A DNA stretch of 64,000 nt from Bacteroidota bacterium (lineage in GTDB: Bacteria; Bacteroidota; Bacteroidia; NS11-12g; UBA955), in the NCBI GenBank assembly GCA_023957335.1, contig JAMLHC010000001.1:124001-188000 (forward strand), in the 5' to 3' direction. The translations under genes were made by a program, and so were the position numbers. Of the stretch, positions 25,746 to 32,848 are shown piece by piece. How positions within the stretch are numbered: position 1 is the stretch's first letter; each line of letters begins with the position of its first letter. The notes under the pieces were generated by a model, which was given only the letters and a program-made list of their open reading frames with translations, was not told where the DNA came from and did not search any database.

Positions 25746-27062
25746 CTAAATTTGATTTTCTTCTTTATTACTTTCTTTTTCCAGGTCTAAAGCCCAATTA
25801 CCTCTCTCACTCTGTGCAAACTGCCAGGGCGCACCATTGTTTTCAATATTGCTGAACATCATATTCCACTCTTGCGGAGCGTTAGATTGTTCCATCACAA
25901 GATATTGCCTCATGTTCACAATAATTTCCATGGGGTTGATATTTACCGGACACACCTCCACACACGCATTGCAAGTGGTACAAGCCAGCAATTCTTCGCG
26001 GGTAATATAGGTATGCAAATCTTTTGGTTCTGCAGGTTCAGGCATAGCACCAGCTCTAATTTTGCCAACTTCTTCTAACCTGTCGCGAGTGTCCATCATG
26101 ACTTTGCGAGGCGAGAGCAATTTACCTGTTGTGTTTGCCGGACAAACCGAAGTACACCTGCCACATTCCGTACAGGAATATGCATCCAACAAGTTTTTCC
26201 ATGTTAAATCTTCTACATCTTTCACCCCAAATCTGGGATTTTCAACCGCGGGAGGGGTAAAAGAAGGATCCATCATGGCTTTGACCTCATTGGCAACAAG
26301 CGGGTTATTTTGAAACTTTGCTTTGGGGTTAAGATTGGTAAAATAAGTATTGGGGAACGCCAAGATGATATGCAAATGTTTGCTGTAAGGCACATAATTA
26401 AGAAACCACAGAATGCCTGCAAAATGAAACCACCAAGCTGCCTGCATCCACATATATGCAGTTGATTCGCTCATGTTTTGGAACAAAGGATATATGAAAC
26501 CACTCACGGGCATATTGGCATCCTGTTGGAAATGCCGGTCTGCAGCATTCATCACCAAAAGAGCAGTCATTAACACAATCTCTACCACCAATATAACATT
26601 GGCATCAAAAAAAGGCCATCCTTTGAGTTCAGGCGACTGAAAGCGATAGATTTTCATAGCATTTCTTCTGAATAAGAAAATGATGCAAGAGATAATCACA
26701 AGCAGCCCGAGTATTTCGAAAAAACCGATTGAGAAATCATATAATCCACCCAAAACCGGTCTGAACACCCTGTGTGTACCGGCAATTCCATCAATAATAA
26801 TTTCAGCAACTTCAATATTAATTAACACAAATCCGAGATATACAAAGATGTGCAAAATACCCGCAATGGGTTTTATTTTGGTCATTTTGCCCTGACCTAC
26901 TGCAAACCTGAGCATGTTTTTCCAACGTTGAGGTTTATTATCCGTGAGGTCAATATCTTTTCCGATTTGAATATTACGCCTGATTCGGCTGATGCTCTTG
27001 TAGAAGAAATAAACCCCTACTCCAAGAACAATGATGAATACAATTTGAGCTATAAAGTCCAT
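25746..27062 (-). CDS. Membrane-anchored 4Fe-4S ferredoxin (NarI-like/HdrC-like)
   Basis: A 438-residue protein. The N-terminal ~270 residues carry about five hydrophobic segments (FIAQIVFIIVLGVGVYFF, GILHIFVYLGFVLINIEV, FFEILGLLVIISCIIFLF, ILVVEIVLMTALLVMNA, WWFHFAGILWFLNYV), a cytochrome b/NarI-like membrane domain with several His residues. The C-terminal part has two 4Fe-4S sites: CTECGRCTSVCP and CTTCNACVEVCP. It pairs with the downstream CCG protein. Together they look like a membrane-bound quinone-linked Fe-S electron-transfer unit. A possible terminator lies upstream, after the GH3 gene. Confidence 0.88.
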   Translation of the reverse strand: MDFIAQIVFIIVLGVGVYFFYKSISRIRRNIQIGKDIDLTDNKPQRWKNMLRFAVGQGKMTKIKPIAGILHIFVYLGFVLINIEVAEIIIDGIAGTHRVFRPVLGGLYDFSIGFFEILGLLVIISCIIFLFRRNAMKIYRFQSPELKGWPFFDANVILVVEIVLMTALLVMNAADRHFQQDANMPVSGFIYPLFQNMSESTAYMWMQAAWWFHFAGILWFLNYVPYSKHLHIILAFPNTYFTNLNPKAKFQNNPLVANEVKAMMDPSFTPPAVENPRFGVKDVEDLTWKNLLDAYSCTECGRCTSVCPANTTGKLLSPRKVMMDTRDRLEEVGKIRAGAMPEPAEPKDLHTYITREELLACTTCNACVEVCPVNINPMEIIVNMRQYLVMEQSNAPQEWNMMFSNIENNGAPWQFAQSERGNWALDLEKESNKEENQI

Positions 27063-27090
27063 GTGGAATTATTTTGGGTTCAATAATAGA

Positions 27091-27113
27091 AAAAAAATCC
27101 GCTCACGCTGAGC
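27091..27113 (-). terminator. Possible terminator after the GH3-serine hydrolase gene
   Basis: On the minus strand, stem GCTCA/TGAGC (27101-27105 with 27109-27113, loop of 3) is followed after GGA by a run of T residues (27091-27097 as A on the plus strand). Short stem, so moderate support only. Confidence 0.45.
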
Positions 27114-27117
27114 CTTA

Positions 27118-30045
27118 TCAATATATAAAAGCATTATAAATAAGGTCTTGAATCTTAGTTCTGTAATTGCCTTTGATGAGTTCCTTATTTTCTTCATTAG
27201 GGTAGATTCTGTTTGACAGAAACACATAAACTATATCATATTCAGGGTCAACCCAGATACAAGTTCCTGTAAAGCCGGTATGCCCAAAAGTCTTATCAGA
27301 AGCCAATTTGGAAGAAGGCGAAGGTCCATTCCCAAACTCAGGCCTATCAAAACCCAAACCTCTGCGCGAGCGTGCACTCTGTCTGCTTGTAAACAACTTG
27401 ATTGTTTCAGGTTTAAGAATTTGAACGCCATGATAGACTCCGCCATCCAACATCATTTGTCCTATGGCAGCCAAGTCATAGGCGGTTGAAAACAATCCGG
27501 CATTTCCGGAAACACCTCCCAACATTGCAGCACATGGGTCGTGCACATAACCTTGCACAAGTTGTCTTCTATAAACTTGATCGTACTCGGTAGGCACCAA
27601 TCTATTGCTATTGTAGCAACACAAGGGATTAAAAGTTATATTTTCCAAGCCCATGGGAGCATAAAAATTTTCGTGCAGATACCACTCATAGGTTTCTCCG
27701 GACGCTTGTTCTATAATTTCTTTTAGTAAAACCATCCCCAAATCACTATACACATATTTCTTAGGTCCCAGAGGTGCGTCAATAATTTGCTGGTAGATAC
27801 TAAACCTATAATCATTTTTCATAAACATGCGGTCAGCTACCTGAACACAATACAATGAATCCTCTCTTTTCTTATATAAACTGTCATAAAAAACTCCAAG
27901 CGTACTTTTGTAAAAAGGTATCCAAGCCGGCAAACCTGATTCATGCAACAGTAATTGTTTGATGGTCAAATGTTCCTTATTACTGTTACGCGCCCAAATC
28001 AAATACTTCCCAATCGGGTCGTCTAACTTTATTTTACCTGTTTCATACAGTTTCATTACAGCCAGAGTAGTTGCCGCAATTTTTGTGACAGAAGCCAAGT
28101 CATAGAGATCGTAAGGATTAACAGGATCTTTGTTATCATAGGTGTGATAACCATAACTCAAATCATACACATTTTGCCCCTTGTACAGTACCAGTATCCT
28201 ACACCCCGGAGCAGCATGACTACTGACTATAGATTGGGCAATTGCGTCAATGGATTTTAGTTTCCTTACATCCAACTTATGTTTTGTGCTTCCGGTCTTG
28301 ATTACAGGCGGAATAGACTCTGCTCCTGGCGCTTTGATCGCTATACCTGAACCTGATTTGTAATCACCAATACTGACCGGCATTGTTCCTTTGAAGGAGA
28401 TTTTGCCTTTGAGCAATTCTAATACAGATTGTTGAAAGGGATTAGAATCCTCATGTGCTACAACAACTGTTTTGAGTGTTTGAAATTTGCCTAAGATATA
28501 AGGATTGGAAAAAAACAACAATACACTTTGTGTTGCAGCGTTCATGTTTTGCATATACTTGATTTCATTATCTGAGAATCCATAATTCTTATTATTCCAA
28601 ATTTTGGGTTGATGAATGGAAATCACATACTGCATTCCCGCCACTCTTTTGTTGATTTGCGACTGATAGGTGTCCCAAGCACTTCCTCGTTTGATAAAAA
28701 TAACCTGCGCGTTTTTGTACTCAGATTGTATCATTTTCACAAAGTCCTCCGGGCGTTCATTACCCAAAACCACAAATGTAATTTTGGCTTGAGGATTTGC
28801 TCCTAAAGGCAACATCCCATTCTTGTCACTTAAAAGGATGATACTTTGCTCAGCAATATTTTTTATAAGGGGGTCTGCATCTGGCGGAAACAGTTTTTGC
28901 GCAAGTTCGGCAATATCTATCGGGCGGTAATTGCTCAATCCCGCCCACTCCTTCCATTTTAGGATTTCAAGCACCCTTTGATTGAGTTCTTCTATGGTAA
29001 TTCTACCATCTTCAAGGGCTTTTTTAATCTGCAAAATAGCTGAAGGAATATTTTCGGGAAACAACAATATATGATTACCCGCCAATAACGCTTCCAACTC
29101 ACCTTGTCCGCCCGGAAAAGAATTACGAACGCCTTTCATATTCATGGCATCTGTGATTGCCAAACCCGTAAATCCATATTCAGTTTTGAGCAAATCTGTT
29201 ACAACAGCCTTTGATAATGAACTGGGTCTGCCGGGACGATTGTCCAAAGCCGGAACATATAAGTGCCCCAACATTACACCGGCAATATTGCGTTGAATCA
29301 AATATCGGAAAGGATACAATTCCAACGAATCTAAACGCTCTCTGCTATAAGGAATAATCGGCAACTCCTTGTGACTGTCAGCTTCGGTATCTCCGTGACC
29401 CGGAAAATGCTTGGCACAAGCCAAAACGCCCACATCTTGCATACCGCTTGCATAAGCCCAAGATTTCTCAGCCACTTTTTGTCTGTTTTCACCAAAAGAC
29501 CTAAAATTGATTATGGGGTTTGCAGGGTTATTATTGATATCGGCAACAGGTGCAAAATTGATATGAATACCCATAGCTTTGAGTTGCAACCCAATCTGCT
29601 TGCCCATTTCATATATCAATGAATCATTATCTAAGCTTCCCAACGTTAATTGATAGGGATATTTAACACTGGGTTTGATTCTCATATCCAAGCCCCATTC
29701 TGCATCAATACCTATAAATAAAGGGTATTTGGAAATTTCTTGATAATAATTTGTCAAATAAGCCTGTTTAAGTGGATCGCCCTGAAAGAAAATCAATCCA
29801 CCAATATTGTATTTGCGAATTAATTCTTCAATTTCATTCGTGTGCGCCACATCTTTGTTGGAATAAGCCGCCACCATGAATAGCTGACCAATTTTCTCAT
29901 CCAAAGTCATTTGTTTAATAACCTGTTCATACCAGCGAACATCAATGGTTTGACTAATGACAGGCGGAGGGTTTTTTCCAAAACTAAGCCCCATTCCACC
30001 AATGAAAAGGCATAATAATAGTAACAAAAGCGCTTTTTTTCGCAT
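27118..30045 (-). CDS. Glycoside hydrolase family 3 / serine hydrolase (beta-lactamase-like) fusion
   Basis: A 975-residue exported two-enzyme protein. After a signal peptide (MRKKALLLLLLCLFIGGMGLS), residues ~35-390 are a GH3 domain with NagZ-type features: KHFPGHGDTEADSHKELP carrying the Asp/His dyad (D223, H225) and the nucleophile in LAITDAMNM (D299). Residues ~390-580 resemble the GH3 C-terminal domain. Residues ~590-975 are a serine beta-lactamase/esterase fold with S-x-x-K in LASVTK (S652, K655), YSD in YSDLGM and GHTGFTG. Inferred role: removal of N-acetylglucosamine from peptidoglycan or glycan fragments combined with amide or ester hydrolysis. ATG 30045 is chosen; the longer TTG (30066) lies in a promoter-like box. 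Confidence 0.92.
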   Translation of the reverse strand: MRKKALLLLLLCLFIGGMGLSFGKNPPPVISQTIDVRWYEQVIKQMTLDEKIGQLFMVAAYSNKDVAHTNEIEELIRKYNIGGLIFFQGDPLKQAYLTNYYQEISKYPLFIGIDAEWGLDMRIKPSVKYPYQLTLGSLDNDSLIYEMGKQIGLQLKAMGIHINFAPVADINNNPANPIINFRSFGENRQKVAEKSWAYASGMQDVGVLACAKHFPGHGDTEADSHKELPIIPYSRERLDSLELYPFRYLIQRNIAGVMLGHLYVPALDNRPGRPSSLSKAVVTDLLKTEYGFTGLAITDAMNMKGVRNSFPGGQGELEALLAGNHILLFPENIPSAILQIKKALEDGRITIEELNQRVLEILKWKEWAGLSNYRPIDIAELAQKLFPPDADPLIKNIAEQSIILLSDKNGMLPLGANPQAKITFVVLGNERPEDFVKMIQSEYKNAQVIFIKRGSAWDTYQSQINKRVAGMQYVISIHQPKIWNNKNYGFSDNEIKYMQNMNAATQSVLLFFSNPYILGKFQTLKTVVVAHEDSNPFQQSVLELLKGKISFKGTMPVSIGDYKSGSGIAIKAPGAESIPPVIKTGSTKHKLDVRKLKSIDAIAQSIVSSHAAPGCRILVLYKGQNVYDLSYGYHTYDNKDPVNPYDLYDLASVTKIAATTLAVMKLYETGKIKLDDPIGKYLIWARNSNKEHLTIKQLLLHESGLPAWIPFYKSTLGVFYDSLYKKREDSLYCVQVADRMFMKNDYRFSIYQQIIDAPLGPKKYVYSDLGMVLLKEIIEQASGETYEWYLHENFYAPMGLENITFNPLCCYNSNRLVPTEYDQVYRRQLVQGYVHDPCAAMLGGVSGNAGLFSTAYDLAAIGQMMLDGGVYHGVQILKPETIKLFTSRQSARSRRGLGFDRPEFGNGPSPSSKLASDKTFGHTGFTGTCIWVDPEYDIVYVFLSNRIYPNEENKELIKGNYRTKIQDLIYNAFIY

Positions 30046-30063
30046 GAGAGATGAATTAGATAA

Positions 30064-30072
30064 CAAAATTTA
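30064..30072 (-). promoter_or_regulatory. Putative -7 box (TAAATTTTG, one base long) of the GH3 fusion gene
   Basis: On the minus strand a nine-base TAnnnTTTG variant ends 18 nt before ATG 30045. Bases 30073-30189 beyond it hold no gene that I can support. Confidence 0.35.
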
Positions 30073-30189
30073 GTTTGGCAAATTTCATCCCAAAAGCAAA
30101 AAATGAAAATTTAATTTTAAACAAAGCAAACTGAAATTCGTATTTAGTGAACTTGTTAATTGATACGATTGGGATTGATTTTACAATCA

Positions 30190-30389
30190 CATCGAAGCAG
30201 CGCAGCGGGCGCTTCGACTACGCTCAGCAACCGCTATACTTCGCTCAGCAAACGCTATTGAGCGGATTTGAAACAGCGGTGCTTCGACTACGCTCAGCGA
30301 CCGCTATACTACGCTCAGCAACCGCTGCGGAGCCGAAGCAACCGCTGCTGAGCGTAGCCGAAGCATGGCTGCTGAGCATAGTCGAAGCA
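30190..30389. repeat. Clustered GCTTCGACTACGCTCAGC-type inverted repeats
   Basis: The 323-nt gap between 30067 and 30389 holds an array built from one core unit. Forward copies start at 30211 and 30281 (GCTTCGACTACGCTCAGC followed by RACCGCTATACT), with partial copies of CGCTCAGCAACCGCT between them (e.g. 30241, 30311). Inverted copies lie at 30344-30364 and 30368-30388 (GCTGAGCRTAGYCGAAGC core). The array can fold into several alternative long hairpins and abuts the TAG stop of the gene at 30390. It is clearly more GC-rich than its surroundings. The positions suggest a mobile or gene-convertible intergenic repeat family that may also act as a transcript end. Confidence 0.85.
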
Positions 30390-32840
30390 CTACCTCACCA
30401 ATGTCAATGTCCCTTTGTAATAATACTTCTTTCCTGGTTCTAAATACACTTCGTATTCTATCAGAAACACATAAACACCTGCAGTTGCTTCTTGACCCTT
30501 ATAAGTACCGTCCCAGACATAATTCGCATCACTGCTCATGCTTATGACCTCTCCCCAGCGGTCTAAAATCGTTGCCCTAAAGCTCTTGATGTTTACACAG
30601 TTAATTGTCAATACATCATTCAAACCATCTCCGTTGGGACTGAATGCACTCGGAAACGCGCATATATCAGAAAACTCAGGGCAGTATTCGCCCAAATATG
30701 TTGCTCCATGTGTCTCGCAGCCTAAGCTGTCTATGGCTTTGTAATACACAATGCCTGTATCCATGCTCTCAAAATACAAGCCCGTGTAGCTTGCTCCGTT
30801 GAAATCCCAAACTCCACTGATGGATTCTTCCGAGCGAAGGTTGAGTTTGTTGTATAGCTTCCCTGTCCAAATACACATACTGTCTGTATGGGTCAGAATG
30901 ACTTGCGGTGGCTCTTTCATAAAGATTTCCATCGTTTGTGAAAAACTGTCGCAACTGCCCGTGATGGTTGTTTGCCATTTGTTCGGTTTTACTGTCAATG
31001 AAATTGAGTTTCCTTGGTTCACTCCATCTATTGCCCAGTCTATCGCTCTGCCATAATAGTCGCTGATGCTTAGTGATGCACCTTTGCATATCATCGTGTC
31101 GGAGGGAAGAATCACACAAGGGCAATATTCTTCTAATGGTAGTTGATGAACATATTCACAGCCTATGCTGTCTGTAAGGGTTAGGGTTACAACTCCCGTA
31201 TCGGCACTCACAAAAACACTGCTGTCCTGCACATGTCCATTTTGGTTCCATGAGTAATGGACTTTGGGTTCGTTTGCGATTGCCAGCAACTTGTTAAAGG
31301 GGCGCCCTGCCGGTGCACAAAGACTGTCGGTGTGCTGCAATTCATATTGCGGAGCAAACTTGCCATATACATACATCGTGTCATATTCTCCATCAATGAT
31401 GCCCACTATCATCTCTTTTGGTTTGGTAACCGTCATCTGAAATGTGCGACTTTGTTCACTGCTGCCATCTTCCCGTATCCAGGTGACTTCTCTGCCCAAA
31501 TTTTCCTCAAACTCAAGCTGACTGCCATAACAAGCAATGGTATCCTCAGGAAGATAACCCCCTATCTCATACAAATAAACACTGTCTATAAAGACGTGCA
31601 TGAATTTATATAAATAATCAATGCGTGGAGGTCTAATAGCGGTGGGGTCTATTTTGTATAAATAATTTCTAACCAAATCATCGTCCATAAAATCAAATAG
31701 CCACCTAACCATAGTTTGTTGCGAAGTATCCCAAAAATTACCAATGGTGAGTTTGGTATATGGTTTGTCTGCTACAAACTCCCATGAATACTCTACCCAC
31801 TCCCCCTTGCTCATGTGAGGGCGGGGAATCCTGAATTGAGGTGAATACTTGCCCCATGCACTACCCTTTATCCGTGCCTCTCCCGTTCCTTTATGAACAC
31901 AAGCAATGTCGGGTGTAGAAAGAAAAATTCCCAAACCGTCTGTCAGATAGGTAGTATAATTGCCTGCTTGCTCAACAGGTCCGTAGGTTATGATAGATTC
32001 CATATTCCCTAAGCGTTCAAAAAGATTACTTGTGGACAAAGTCGAATAATCTCCAAACCTGAGCGGCACCTTGGGCAGGTTGAAGGTATCTATCCAATTA
32101 TTGACACCAACAAAAAAACCAATTTTATATTTTTTACCAACCGTTAAGTTCTGTCTTAATTCATTGGCAATATAGCCATAATAATTCCAAGGGTAGTCTC
32201 TAATGGTTTTATATGCATTTATCGAGGCGCGGTCGGCAAATGGCTCTAACACAATAAATGCCATATATTTTCCATTTAATGTATCCTTAGGCAAAGAATA
32301 TTTGAGGGGGTAATCAAAATCAATATAGCGATAATGACGATAAGTGTATAAGTCTAACGTATAATGATGTGGAAAAGTATACCAACCATCATTTACAGGG
32401 GGACTACTCTTCCAATTTGCTTTAATCGAAAAATCATTTTTAAGTGTATAATAGTTAAAAAAAAAGCCGGGATTATTATAGCTCACATCCATGAATGGAT
32501 TTTTGGGGTTATGCTCAATACAGCAATTTCCATTTACGGATTCACTAGCTCTATAAGACATACACGAACTCCAATGATAACAGGAATCTATCTGAAACTG
32601 ATACCACATCCCAAACTTATTATTTCGGGTTTTACTGTAATCCAAATTTGTATCAACATCAAACCATTCCTTGGGTTTTGTCTTGTAGGGATGGCTGTCC
32701 GGAAACTCCTCAAAACTCCCGTTCTGAACCAAGTTTCTCGGCTTGGATTGTGCTTGTACAGACAGGTTCAAACCTGTCTGTACAAACAACAACAATAAGA
32801 GAAAACACAATTTGCGGTATGTAAACAAAATAGCGTGCAT
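30390..32840 (-). CDS. Large secreted protein with type B T9SS (gliding-motility C-terminal) sorting domain
   Basis: An 816-residue protein. Signal peptide: LCFLLLLLFVQTGLNLSVQAQ, part of which is encoded by a perfect inverted repeat. The first ~420 residues begin NLVQNGSFEEFPDSHPYKT, a carbohydrate-binding/jelly-roll-like region with many aromatic residues. The middle holds two Ig-like or SprB-like repeats (DTIACYGSQLEF..., CPCVILPSDTMICKGASLSISDYYG) of alternating Cys-containing strands. The last ~95 residues (FPSAFSPNGDGLNDVLTI, ILDRWGEVI, WDGTYKGQEATAGVYVFLIEY) form the CHU_C/type B sorting domain. Inferred: a surface-displayed protein exported by T9SS. It lies 8 nt after the gene at 32849 and is likely co-transcribed with it. 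Confidence 0.9.
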   Translation of the reverse strand: MHAILFTYRKLCFLLLLLFVQTGLNLSVQAQSKPRNLVQNGSFEEFPDSHPYKTKPKEWFDVDTNLDYSKTRNNKFGMWYQFQIDSCYHWSSCMSYRASESVNGNCCIEHNPKNPFMDVSYNNPGFFFNYYTLKNDFSIKANWKSSPPVNDGWYTFPHHYTLDLYTYRHYRYIDFDYPLKYSLPKDTLNGKYMAFIVLEPFADRASINAYKTIRDYPWNYYGYIANELRQNLTVGKKYKIGFFVGVNNWIDTFNLPKVPLRFGDYSTLSTSNLFERLGNMESIITYGPVEQAGNYTTYLTDGLGIFLSTPDIACVHKGTGEARIKGSAWGKYSPQFRIPRPHMSKGEWVEYSWEFVADKPYTKLTIGNFWDTSQQTMVRWLFDFMDDDLVRNYLYKIDPTAIRPPRIDYLYKFMHVFIDSVYLYEIGGYLPEDTIACYGSQLEFEENLGREVTWIREDGSSEQSRTFQMTVTKPKEMIVGIIDGEYDTMYVYGKFAPQYELQHTDSLCAPAGRPFNKLLAIANEPKVHYSWNQNGHVQDSSVFVSADTGVVTLTLTDSIGCEYVHQLPLEEYCPCVILPSDTMICKGASLSISDYYGRAIDWAIDGVNQGNSISLTVKPNKWQTTITGSCDSFSQTMEIFMKEPPQVILTHTDSMCIWTGKLYNKLNLRSEESISGVWDFNGASYTGLYFESMDTGIVYYKAIDSLGCETHGATYLGEYCPEFSDICAFPSAFSPNGDGLNDVLTINCVNIKSFRATILDRWGEVISMSSDANYVWDGTYKGQEATAGVYVFLIEYEVYLEPGKKYYYKGTLTLVR
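32754..32785. repeat. Perfect 15-bp inverted repeat within the signal-peptide codons
   Basis: Left arm TTGTACAGACAGGTT (32754-32768), spacer CA, right arm AACCTGTCTGTACAA (32771-32785). In the minus-strand gene it is translated in frame as VQTGLNLSVQ, the end of the signal peptide, and would form a very stable hairpin 55-87 nt into the coding sequence. Confidence 0.95.
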
Positions 32841-32848
32841 ATCAATGT

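Noticed and set aside
30190-30389. Possible CRISPR array
   Set aside because: Units are of variable length, occur in both orientations and have no spacers of constant length; no cas genes are present.
30147-30443. 98-residue plus-strand reading frame across the repeat cluster
   Set aside because: It is composed of translated repeat units (LRSATAILRSATA), has no family resemblance, and runs into the minus-strand T9SS gene.
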